Positions 1 to 4,643 of a DNA stretch of 6,746 bases are shown one piece after another. This DNA comes from Chromatiales bacterium (lineage in GTDB: Bacteria > Pseudomonadota > Gammaproteobacteria > SZUA-152). A program made the translations under genes and the position numbers. The DNA lies in assembly GCA_026999335.1 (NCBI GenBank), contig JALTPW010000993.1, forward strand, positions 1 through 6,746, written 5' to 3'. Position 1 is the first letter of the stretch. The number at the start of each line of letters is the position of its first letter. The notes beneath the pieces are model-generated. The model saw only the letters and a list, made by a program, of their open reading frames with translations. It had not been told where the DNA came from and did no database searches.

Positions 1-127
1 TCGCCTAGCGTGACAGGGAACACCTCAATCATGCCAACACCTCGAATGAGATAGGTATGTCTGCACCGGTTTGCAGCGATACGCTGTCTGCGAATGGATG
101 CAGGTACGATTTTGAGAATCGCGTTAC
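1..127. repeat. Terminal direct repeat, copy 1 (circular-contig overlap)
   Basis: The first 127 bases are identical to 6620-6746. This means the contig is a closed circle of 6619 bp read slightly past its start. The length of exactly 127 equals a common maximum k-mer of de Bruijn assemblers, so it is best read as an assembly overlap and not as a biological terminal repeat. The segment holds the 5' end of the M23 peptidase gene (1-32, minus strand) and the 3' end of the 209-aa gene (29-127), so neither gene is truncated in the real molecule. Confidence 0.97.
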
Positions 128-658
128 TACTAGAACGTTTCCGAATGCATCGGACTGAGCAAGACTCTCGATTAGGGCACTGGGCCTTCTTGCAAACTGT
201 GATGAAAAAGCTGGAATCTTCGCCGTTGGTCCAGTGTGCTGAGTTGATGGATATGGAAGACATGGAACCGCAATCACCCGAACGGACTGAGCGGTCAACG
301 TTGCTCTTAGCTTGCCCACTGAAACACGAAATGAAGACGAAACCAGAGGAACGGACACTCCAAAACGCGGAATGACGTGTTCCCGATGAACGTGTGTTCC
401 ACCGCCGCCTTGCGTAATTGAAAGCTGTAGTGGCGGAAGGATTGGTTGGTTTATTCCTGCAACTTTGTCGGCGTTCCAGTCATCGGTTGCAAGCGATTCA
501 TCGGTGTACTGGGCCAGAACCGTCCATTGAACCGGCGTATCGAAGCGCGTTCCGTTGACGTCGATTGCTGGATGTTCTTCCGATTTGTTCGGGTTTGCAG
601 GGTCGCTCGCAGCGAAGCTGACGACCCGTCCAAGGCGGCTTGCATTCGCGATCGTCAC
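29..658 (-). CDS. Hypothetical 209-aa beta-rich protein; second shell or spike candidate
   Basis: The GTG start at 658-656 overlaps the upstream stop (GTGA) and the stop overlaps the M23 start (ATGA, 29-32). The product is mostly alternating hydrophobic/polar segments typical of beta strands: VQWTVLAQYT (43-52), LQLSITQ (77-83), FGVSVPLVSSSFRVSVG (99-115), ATLTAQSVRVIAVP (119-132), NVLVVTRF (174-181) and IPISFEVLA (201-209). A GGGG run (84-87) precedes a His-rich HVHREH segment (89-94) that could bind metal. There is no signal peptide or membrane span. With the 218-aa protein it makes a pair of beta-rich virion candidates, as expected for a two-protein shell or a shell plus vertex or spike. 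Two 60-base blocks in this gene count about 50-52% G+C, lower than the gene upstream, so it may have a different origin. No family was recognised. Confidence 0.8.
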   Translation of the reverse strand: MTIANASRLGRVVSFAASDPANPNKSEEHPAIDVNGTRFDTPVQWTVLAQYTDESLATDDWNADKVAGINQPILPPLQLSITQGGGGTHVHREHVIPRFGVSVPLVSSSFRVSVGKLRATLTAQSVRVIAVPCLPYPSTQHTGPTAKIPAFSSQFARRPSALIESLAQSDAFGNVLVVTRFSKSYLHPFADSVSLQTGADIPISFEVLA

Positions 659-1032
659 AGCAACCCCCGTAGTACCCTCACGGCAACGGAAGGTGGAATC
701 TCAAGGGACAGAACGTAACGCGCCACTCGTAGAGCGTCCTCTGGCGCAAGCGCCACGGTGCGCTGCGCTTCTCCTCGCCGTCGTCCTCGTCGTCGTCCGC
801 CTCGAAGCGCGCGACGCGCTTCCTTCGCTGCGCGAATGGCAGTATCCGCCGCGGCTCCGTAGGGTGTCGCGCGCACCGCGCGCTTCGCCGCGCGCCACAA
901 GCCGCGAAGCGCACGGCCCTTCGCTCCAACTTCGCCGACTCCGACATTCAATGGCTCGCGCACTACGATTGACGACTCACCGTCAGTCCATCGCGCCACC
1001 ATTGAATCTCCCGAAACATACGTTGAAATCAT
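655..1032 (-). CDS. Hypothetical 125-aa Arg-rich protein
   Basis: I do not recognise this protein. The ATG at 1032-1030 overlaps the transglutaminase-like gene (ATGA) and the stop overlaps the GTG of the 209-aa gene (GTGA, 655-658). The N-terminus (1-30) could form beta strands, a basic Ala/Arg helix follows (about 40-75, LWRAAKRAVRA and AIRAAKEARRALRG), then a GGRRRGRRRGE segment (78-88), and a more hydrophobic C-terminus (92-125). The net charge is strongly positive. There is no membrane segment or signal peptide. A nucleic-acid-binding or internal virion role is likely on composition and position, perhaps bridging genome and shell. The gene is far richer in GC than its downstream neighbour: one 60-base block (781-840) is 70% G+C by my count. 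Confidence 0.75.
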   Translation of the reverse strand: MISTYVSGDSMVARWTDGESSIVVREPLNVGVGEVGAKGRALRGLWRAAKRAVRATPYGAAADTAIRAAKEARRALRGGRRRGRRRGEAQRTVALAPEDALRVARYVLSLEIPPSVAVRVLRGLL

Positions 1033-1385
1033 TGCCCCATTCCAAGGACCCTGGACGGGTCTTCAATGCGCCCATCGGGGCGCCAAACAAGGATGTGCCA
1101 ACCTCTTCCAGCGCGAACAGGAAATGCCCGCCCGCCGACCTCTGCGGCACGCCACGTCCCCAAATCCTCGCAGTCTCCGATGCCACGACGGAGCGTTTCG
1201 AGTGGAGTTTGCCAGCGCTCACGCGGTCGCTTCGACTCTCGCTTGTACCGCACTCCCGATTCGTATAGGCGCGGCAAAGCCCGCCGGCGCAGTTGCCGAC
1301 GGGCCAGCAGCGTGAGTGCGTCTAGCGCGTCCTGAATGTCCGCGCGACCGTTGAGTTCGTGCCGAATGTCGATTGAAATCGGCAT
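1029..1385 (-). CDS. Transglutaminase-like cysteine enzyme, 118 aa
   Basis: The core carries the signature of the bacterial transglutaminase-like (papain-fold) superfamily: an upstream W-x-TP-x-ETL-RRG segment, then GIGDCEDL with the candidate nucleophile C72, WHILV with candidate H97, and DGRIEDPSRVLGM with candidate Asp (D104 or D109). The family includes cysteine proteases, amidases and crosslinking enzymes, so the exact reaction cannot be read off. I favour the ATG at 1385-1383, 10 bases after the coat stop. An in-frame ATG at 1436 would add 17 residues and overlap the coat gene by 41 bases, with GGAGG 11 bases upstream, and cannot be excluded. The stop overlaps the next gene (ATGA, 1029-1032). 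Being between two putative structural genes suggests processing or crosslinking of virion proteins, or attack on host cell-wall peptides. Confidence 0.82.
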   Translation of the reverse strand: MPISIDIRHELNGRADIQDALDALTLLARRQLRRRALPRLYESGVRYKRESKRPRERWQTPLETLRRGIGDCEDLGTWRAAEVGGRAFPVRAGRGWHILVWRPDGRIEDPSRVLGMGQ

Positions 1386-1395
1386 TGAAGCGGAC

Positions 1396-2052
1396 TCAGT
1401 TCGACGCGCTTCCGAGAAGCGCTGCGGTGACAACATGGTCTGCCGCGCCTCCGTTTCCGATGCGCAGGGTCACGTCCACGCCTGGACCAGCAGGGTCCCA
1501 AAGCATTGACGTTCCGACGGCGCGTGCGTCGAAAAGCTCTGCCGGTAGCTCCTCGGTTCCGGCCAGCTGGTTCCTCACGCCGATGAGAATTTCCAGCACG
1601 TTCAGGTCTGCGATTCCCGCCGAGCTGATGACCAGCTTCTCTGGCTGAAAGGCCCTTTGGACCGTCGCCGTCAGCGTTGTGATGGCCCCTGCCGTCGCCG
1701 TTGCGACGCCGAGTCCGAGGGGTACCTGACGCTGGCTACCTGCGATGATGCGATGCCCGTCAGTGACGGGATAGTCCGGTCGGGGGAGCGCTGGCGCACA
1801 CTGGCCATGCGCCGCTGCCATCGCTGCTGCCTGTCGAGCCCGTTGGCGCCCCCGCTGGCGCCGACGGCGGGCCATGATTCCCCATGCCAGTGGGCCGCCG
1901 AACATCGCCCCGAAGGCGCGGCGAGCGCGTCGGCGTCGTCGGCGTCGCTTCAGCGACAGACCGACTTCTCCGGCCGGGTCCCCCTCATCGTAGAAGTCGC
2001 CTTCGATGGCGCCAAAATCTCCGTCATCGTAGTAGAAATCGAGCTCATCCAT
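1396..2052 (-). CDS. Candidate coat/capsid protein, 218 aa, Arg-rich N-arm and beta-rich C-domain
   Basis: The ATG at 2052-2050 follows AAGGTGAAGA and overlaps the basic peptide by 8 bases. The order of regions is: an acidic, aromatic N-terminus (1-30, with DFYYDDGDF and GDFYDEGD); an Arg block KRRRRRRRARR (35-45); a short Gly-rich hydrophobic stretch (47-60); a second Arg block (62-73); an Ala/Pro linker; and, from about 98, a run of predicted beta strands to the C-terminus (for example AITTLTATVQ, KLVISSAG, VLEILIGV, VDVTLRIG and VVTAALLG). Arg-rich arms followed by a compact beta sandwich are typical of small single-jelly-roll coat proteins, where the arm lies inside against the nucleic acid. 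I infer a coat role from this architecture and from its neighbours, because I cannot confirm a family match. The acidic tip could mask the arm before assembly or bind the neighbouring basic peptide. Confidence 0.78.
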   Translation of the reverse strand: MDELDFYYDDGDFGAIEGDFYDEGDPAGEVGLSLKRRRRRRRARRAFGAMFGGPLAWGIMARRRRQRGRQRARQAAAMAAAHGQCAPALPRPDYPVTDGHRIIAGSQRQVPLGLGVATATAGAITTLTATVQRAFQPEKLVISSAGIADLNVLEILIGVRNQLAGTEELPAELFDARAVGTSMLWDPAGPGVDVTLRIGNGGAADHVVTAALLGSASN

Positions 2053-2164
2053 TCTTCACCTTCCGCTTTCTCCGGCGTTTCTTTGCCGGTTTCTTTGCCG
2101 GTTTCTTTGCCGGTTTCTTTGCTGGTTTCTTTGCCGGTTTCCGCCCCGGTAGGTAGTACCTCAT
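2045..2164 (-). CDS. 39-aa Lys/Arg-rich DNA-condensing peptide, (KPAK)5 repeats, J-like
   Basis: This gene is very short. The ATG at 2164-2162 overlaps the upstream stop (ATGA), and TGA ends the frame at 2047-2045 after overlapping the coat start by 8 bases. The peptide begins MRYYLPGR, runs through five tandem KPAK units (residues 9-28) and ends in a KRRRKRKVKNG tail. It has no acidic residues at all, with 20 Lys/Arg in 39 positions. Such composition is known from microvirus J proteins and protamine- or histone H1-like tails, which bind packaged DNA. I infer that it neutralises genomic DNA in the virion. Its place immediately before the coat candidate supports this. The alternative frames through the same repeats (TGKE type) do not fit the neighbouring start and stop signals. 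Confidence 0.82.
   Translation of the reverse strand: MRYYLPGRKPAKKPAKKPAKKPAKKPAKKRRRKRKVKNG
2081..2140 (-). repeat. Five tandem 12-bp units encoding KPAK
   Basis: There are five in-register copies of a 12-base unit (minus strand, aaa-ccg-gca-aag). Only one base differs: the second unit has cca. Near-identity at synonymous positions points to recent expansion by slippage or unequal recombination. The copy number, and so the peptide length, may vary among relatives. Confidence 0.93.
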
Positions 2165-2622
2165 GGCTCCGGCTCGTCGTCTTCGACGCCGGAAAGAACG
2201 GCATCCAGCTCATCTTCGTAGCCGGAAATCTCGGCGTCGGCGAGTTCTTCGGCGAGCCGATGCGCCGTCGCTTCGTCGAGCACTGGGACGTCGTCAATGA
2301 CCTCCTCGCCAGAGACAGAGCCGGAAGAACCGAGCTGATAGGCGCCGATTGCCAGAGCTGCATCGCCCAGGCCGTCTAGGGCGTCACCGATGGCGCCCTT
2401 CGCGTACATGCCGCCGACGACGCCGACGCCTGCCAGGACGACCATGCGCGGCACGCCCGCGATTTGCGGAATGCTCTCTAGTGCCCCGCTCCGCTCCATC
2501 GACCCGATGATGAACCCGGCTCCGGCCGTGCTAGCGCGGCGAACCGCCATCCGTCGTCCTTCAGCTGCCTTTTCACGCGCGCGCTTCGCAGCTTCCCTCG
2601 CGCGGCTCAATTTCGATGCCAT
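2161..2622 (-). CDS. Membrane protein, 153 aa, basic N-terminus and acidic C-tail; virion candidate
   Basis: The open frame runs further upstream, but the ATG at 2622-2620 has a strong GGAGG at 2634-2630 with a 7-base spacer, and upstream codons would run into rep. The N-terminus (1-29) is a highly charged Arg/Lys/Ala helix. A Gly/Ala-rich hydrophobic region follows (about 31-48 and 59-98, with MVVLAGVGVVGGMYAKG and AALAIGAYQLG), consistent with two membrane spans joined by a short turn. The tail (105-153) is strongly acidic and ends DDEPEP. The stop overlaps the start of the 39-aa basic peptide (ATGA, 2161-2164), and the coat candidate follows. The arrangement and the Gly-rich spans suggest a structural membrane protein of a lipid-containing virion, or an assembly factor. 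I cannot name a family. Confidence 0.8.
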   Translation of the reverse strand: MASKLSRAREAAKRAREKAAEGRRMAVRRASTAGAGFIIGSMERSGALESIPQIAGVPRMVVLAGVGVVGGMYAKGAIGDALDGLGDAALAIGAYQLGSSGSVSGEEVIDDVPVLDEATAHRLAEELADAEISGYEDELDAVLSGVEDDEPEP

Positions 2623-2629
2623 TTGCAAA

Positions 2630-2634
2630 CCTCC
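2630..2634 (-). promoter_or_regulatory. Strong ribosome binding site GGAGG for the 153-aa gene
   Basis: GGAGG with a 7-base spacer to the ATG at 2622-2620 decides the start of this gene. It is the only junction within the array that has a real gap (64 bases), consistent with independent initiation of the virion block. Confidence 0.8.
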
Positions 2635-2636
2635 GT

Positions 2637-2653
2637 TGCGCCACGTTGGCGCA
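2637..2653. repeat. Hairpin TGCGCC/GGCGCA before the 153-aa gene
   Basis: A perfect 6-bp stem (2637-2642 with 2648-2653) with a 5-base loop lies in the gap after rep. On the minus-strand transcript the stem ends two bases before the GGAGG ribosome site (2634-2630), so it may affect translation of the virion block. There is no T-run after it. Confidence 0.65.
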
Positions 2654-2669
2654 GTTACAAGAGGCTTGC

Positions 2670-2717
2670 GTGCCAAATTGAGCTTGTCAAGCGCTTTCTG
2701 CAAGCGCGCTTTGGCAC
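2670..2717. repeat. Inverted repeat GTGCCAAA/TTTGGCAC with nested palindromes
   Basis: GTGCCAAA (2670-2677) and TTTGGCAC (2710-2717) are perfect complements. Between them lie GCTTG-T-CAAGC (2682-2692), GCGCTT/AAGCGC (2691-2696 with 2702-2707) and part of the palindrome AAGCGCGCTT (2702-2711). The rep stop codon (2687-2689) is inside. The right arm is also used by the neighbouring hairpin at 2712-2739, so the two folds exclude each other. Confidence 0.65.
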
Positions 2718-3889
2718 AACGCTGGACGTAGTTGTGCCATCGCTGAGAAAAGCACAGAATCACAAGCGATTTGCATCTTGCGCCATGCTTCGCGGAACCG
2801 CTCGGTGGCACACTGTATCCGGTCGAACTGCGCTTCGTCGCGGCAAAGCGTGCAGATTCGCCCGTCGGCGGCGGCTCGACGCACGCGCCATGAGCCATGG
2901 CGCCGCCGAAGGTCGTCCCAGTCGGCGCCGGGAATGATGGCTGCGAGGTCGGACGGCTCCGCTTCGGTCTGCTCGGCCAGCGCTTGGTCGTCCATCTCAT
3001 CCCCCATTCGGAGCGAATTTCGCAGGCCACGCGACCAGGTGTGCATCCGGGCGCCGAGCATTGCCGCCGACCAAGTGTGCCAAAGTCGCGCGCTTCGCTT
3101 GTCTCCGCGCGCGGCTTCGTCGAGGATTTGCCACGGGGTTTTCCCTTTTCGCCGCGCCGACTTTCGGAAGTCTGACGAAAGCTCTAACCCGAGTTTGGCT
3201 AAGTATTTCGATGCTTTAGCATCGTGCCGGATAACCTCGAATTCGGCGCCGTGCTCCATGCTTGGCACGGCCGACTTGTCAAGCTCCCGCTCGACGCATT
3301 CACGCCAGCGCTCGCCAATCCACTGTGTCAGCATGGCACGCTGACCGTCCGTTGGTGTGCCAGAAAGGAACACTAGGACGTGAAAGTGCGGGTGCCAACC
3401 GTTCTCCCCGTGAGTGGCTTCGAGATAGCGCACGAACCCGCTCATCCCCCATCTGAGGCACGCACGCTTCCACGGCGCGCCACGGATGAGGCGTGACCAA
3501 GCGCGGCCCATCCCCGCCCGGATGCGCCGCAAATCGTCGCCGAGTCCATGGCGAATAGTAAGTGTGAGCATCCCCACTGTGGCGTCGGGGCCCGATGCCC
3601 GCCACCGTCGCACAGCATCCTGAATTTCGGCGGCGCGCCCGACGCGGATTTTGTGTGAGCACACAGGGCAATCCCAGCAAGACCCGCACGTCGCAAGTCC
3701 CGACGTCGCGCAAGTACTCGAAATTGCTACGTTGCTTGCGATTCGTACCGCGGCGCATCCGCGAACGCGCTTGCGAGGTTGCACGGGTCGCCCGGCGTCT
3801 CGGAGCGCTTCCGCCAACGAGCGAACCCCCCCTTCCGCTTCCGCGGAAGGGGGGGTTACATAACTCGCGTAGTTGCCAAGCGCGCTCAC
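2687..3889 (-). CDS. rep: Rolling-circle replication initiator, HUH endonuclease (Rep_1-like)
   Basis: This 400-aa protein should nick one strand at the origin, stay joined to the 5' end through a tyrosine and start rolling-circle synthesis. A Cys cluster at C60/C68/C71/C74/C77 (CGSCWDCPVC) precedes motif I, MLTLTIRH (107-114). Motif II is WHPHFHVLVF, with metal-binding H168 and H170, and motif III is SKYLAKL, with catalytic Y229 and K232. A single Tyr in a YxxK setting, together with the CPVC finger, is typical of the pC194/pUB110 Rep_1 class, as opposed to the two-Tyr phiX174 gpA class. A second CxxC (C346, C349) lies in the C-terminal third. The start is a GTG overlapping the upstream stop (GTGA). 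A 13-bp perfect GC hairpin lies within codons 11-22. It is longer than many minimal plasmid Reps, so the C-terminal 150 residues may carry origin- or virion-specific functions. Confidence 0.93.
   Translation of the reverse strand: MSALGNYASYVTPPSAEAEGGVRSLAEALRDAGRPVQPRKRVRGCAAVRIASNVAISSTCATSGLATCGSCWDCPVCSHKIRVGRAAEIQDAVRRWRASGPDATVGMLTLTIRHGLGDDLRRIRAGMGRAWSRLIRGAPWKRACLRWGMSGFVRYLEATHGENGWHPHFHVLVFLSGTPTDGQRAMLTQWIGERWRECVERELDKSAVPSMEHGAEFEVIRHDAKASKYLAKLGLELSSDFRKSARRKGKTPWQILDEAARGDKRSARLWHTWSAAMLGARMHTWSRGLRNSLRMGDEMDDQALAEQTEAEPSDLAAIIPGADWDDLRRRHGSWRVRRAAADGRICTLCRDEAQFDRIQCATERFREAWRKMQIACDSVLFSAMAQLRPALCQSALAESA
2712..2739. repeat. Hairpin TGGCACAAC/GTTGTGCCA at the 3' end of rep
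   Basis: A perfect 9-bp stem (2712-2720 with 2731-2739) with a 10-base loop lies in the last codons of rep. Its left arm shares TGGCAC with the inverted repeat at 2670-2717. This could be an attenuator, an mRNA-processing site or a single-strand origin structure. Confidence 0.7.
3824..3857. repeat. Perfect 13-bp GC-rich hairpin inside rep
   Basis: AACCCCCCCTTCC (3824-3836) pairs perfectly with its reverse complement at 3845-3857 around an 8-base loop. It lies within rep codons 11-22. Neither strand has a T-run after the stem, so it is not an intrinsic terminator. Such a strong structure in the 5' part of an initiator gene could be a replication origin cruciform, an ssDNA packaging or priming signal, or a hairpin limiting rep translation. 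The sequence shows the structure only. Confidence 0.85.
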
Positions 3890-4137
3890 GCTCCCGGGAT
3901 GCTCAGCTGTCGGTCGTCATCTTCCCGTGGCATTCGGTGCAGGTCAGCTGCTCGCTCCAGAAGCTTCATCGCTGCCTCCAGCTCAGCTTGCGTGATACTA
4001 CCACCGTCTGCCGCGTACGCGGTGAGCGCAACTGTCGCCGAAGTCACAGGCGCATCGAGCCCTATTGCGCGCGAAAAGCCCGCGAGGAACAGCACTCCCG
4101 CCGCCCATGTCATCTCGGTCATCTCGGTGTCGATCAT
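3886..4137 (-). CDS. Hypothetical 83-aa protein upstream of and coupled to rep
   Basis: I do not recognise this protein. I chose the ATG at 4137-4135 because it forms an ATGA overlap with the preceding stop, the junction type used by most genes here. In-frame alternatives are an ATG at 4149 (GAGG 11 bases upstream) and a GTG at 4161, which would add 4 or 8 residues. Two moderately hydrophobic stretches (about residues 10-26 and 28-44 of the 83-aa form) are followed by a helical charged region and a short acidic stretch. They are only marginal as membrane segments and could equally be a packed helical core. The stop overlaps the GTG of rep (GTGA, 3886-3889), so it should be translated with Rep, and a role in replication or its control is plausible but unproven. 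Confidence 0.68.
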   Translation of the reverse strand: MIDTEMTEMTWAAGVLFLAGFSRAIGLDAPVTSATVALTAYAADGGSITQAELEAAMKLLERAADLHRMPREDDDRQLSIPGA

Positions 4138-4364
4138 CCGTTGTTCCATTCTCTCGCCCACCTCTCTCTGACAGCATCAATGGCCACATCCAGCGCTTGC
4201 GTAGCCCATTCGCCGTCGTACTCGTCCCACCTCGGCGGACCGTGCTCGTGATCCCAGTCCAGCGCATGGGCTAGGGCGAAACGCACGTCCGAAGGATCTG
4301 TCACGCCGGCAGCAGTGAGATGATCGCTGATATAGCGCATGAAGTCAGCCTTTGTCGCAAACAT
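4134..4364 (-). CDS. Hypothetical 76-aa acidic, Trp-rich protein; first gene of the array
   Basis: I do not recognise this protein. It is the first gene after the 279-bp non-coding region and opens the block that contains rep. The ATG at 4364-4362 is preceded by GGAG at 4376-4373 with an 8-base spacer, the expected form for the leading gene of an operon. The product is acidic and contains five tryptophans (residues 37, 46, 53, 69 and 73), a short His/Asp-rich patch around 35-41 and a probable C-terminal amphipathic helix (about 53-74). There is no signal peptide or membrane segment. Its stop overlaps the next ATG (ATGA, 4134-4137). From its place ahead of rep I infer an early or regulatory role, or an accessory replication role, but no motif proves it. 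Confidence 0.72.
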   Translation of the reverse strand: MFATKADFMRYISDHLTAAGVTDPSDVRFALAHALDWDHEHGPPRWDEYDGEWATQALDVAIDAVRERWAREWNNG

Positions 4365-4372
4365 GGTCCGTT

Positions 4373-4376
4373 CTCC
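4373..4376 (-). promoter_or_regulatory. Ribosome binding site GGAG for the 76-aa gene
   Basis: GGAG sits 8 bases before the ATG at 4364-4362. It supports this as the first translated gene after the non-coding region. Confidence 0.65.
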
Positions 4377-4523
4377 GTTCTGTCACCCTGTGGCGACACA
4401 CACAGGATGTGCGGGGTCCAGTGGCGATGCTAGCGCAAAGCGCAGACCCGATGTGCCACTTCTGGCAACTGGGGGCGGGGGAGCTGTTTTGCGTCATGCC
4501 ACGCCAATTTCCGCTGCTTTCGC

Positions 4524-4540
4524 CTTGACAACCGTTGCCA
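4524..4540 (+). repeat. CTTGACA-N5-TGCCA module
   Basis: CTTGACA (4524-4530) is followed five bases later by TGCCA (4536-4540) and then TATGCT (4543-4548). It is one of four CTTGACA sites found on the circle, each followed within 4-9 bases by TGCCA or TGGCA. It resembles a -35 box, but no -10 box stands at 16-18 bases and no plus-strand gene follows. Confidence 0.5.
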
Positions 4541-4585
4541 TGTATGCTCGCGGCATATACGCCGTGAGTAACAGCACGAAGATCG

Positions 4586-4601
4586 CTTGACAGCACTGCC
4601 A
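4586..4601 (+). repeat. CTTGACA-N4-TGCCA module
   Basis: This is the second plus-strand module, 62 bases after the first: CTTGACA (4586-4592), four bases, TGCCA (4597-4601), then TACGCT (4605-4610). In both copies TAYGCT begins exactly 12 bases after TTGACA, which argues for a repeated protein-binding site and not a chance box. Confidence 0.5.
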
Positions 4602-4643
4602 GGCTACGCTCCGCGCTTGCCAGCGCTCCGCTATGCTGCCGCG

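Larger units (their letters stand above)
4365..4643. other. 279-bp main non-coding region; probable promoter and/or origin
   Basis: This is the only sizeable stretch without a supported gene, lying between the end of the 224-aa gene and the start of the 76-aa gene. It contains a 6-bp hairpin (CCTGTG 4387-4392 with CACAGG 4401-4406), a 5-bp hairpin TGCCA/TGGCA (4454-4458 and 4463-4467), a GGGGGCGGGGG tract (4471-4481), two CTTGACA-TGCCA modules, a TATGC/GCATA inverted repeat (4543-4547 and 4553-4557), and CGCTCCGC twice, 17 bases apart (4607-4614 and 4624-4631). TGCCA occurs five times and TGGCA once between 4454 and 4622. I see no clear sigma-70 promoter for the minus strand and no intrinsic terminator. 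All genes run away from it in one direction, so the main promoter is expected here. Confidence 0.7.

Noticed and set aside
555..1268. Plus-strand open frame of 237 codons
   Set aside because: It lies opposite the 125-aa and transglutaminase-like genes, has Arg/Ser/Pro-rich composition typical of GC-rich shadow frames, and has no motif.
1950..2363. Minus-strand frame reading the 12-bp repeats as TGKE
   Set aside because: It is out of register with the ATGA junction at 2161 and runs into the coat gene in another frame. The KPAK frame has precise start and stop coupling.
1657..2379. Long plus-strand open frame (240 codons) opposite the coat and basic-peptide genes
   Set aside because: It is antisense to three supported genes. 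Its SLPV repeats are the reverse of the KPAK units, and it has no ribosome site or family signature.
2660..2680. Sigma-54 promoter suggested by TTTGGCACG on the minus strand
   Set aside because: The -24 half looks good, but the -12 TTGC element at the required spacing is absent.
2161..3030. Extended 289-codon form of the 153-aa membrane protein
   Set aside because: The extra 136 residues overlap the Rep coding sequence out of frame, and the strong GGAGG before the ATG at 2622-2620 marks the true start.
3824..3857. Intrinsic transcription terminator
   Set aside because: There is no T-run after the stem on either strand, and it lies within the rep coding sequence.
3595..4251. Plus-strand open frame of 218 codons over the start of rep
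   Set aside because: It is antisense to the Rep zinc-finger region and two coupled small genes; its composition is shadow-like.
4471..4481. G-quadruplex in GGGGGCGGGGG
   Set aside because: There are only two G-runs with one interrupting base and no further G-runs close by, too few for a stable intramolecular quadruplex.
4525..4560. Plus-strand sigma-70 promoter starting at TTGACA
   Set aside because: No -10 box at 16-18 bases; TATGCT is only 12 bases away and CATATA is 23 away, and there is no plus-strand gene to serve.
4345..4596. Minus-strand 83-codon frame filling the non-coding region
   Set aside because: It starts with GTG and no ribosome site, overlaps the well-started 76-aa gene by 20 bases, and has no family-like pattern. 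It is the only candidate gene there and I consider it unlikely.
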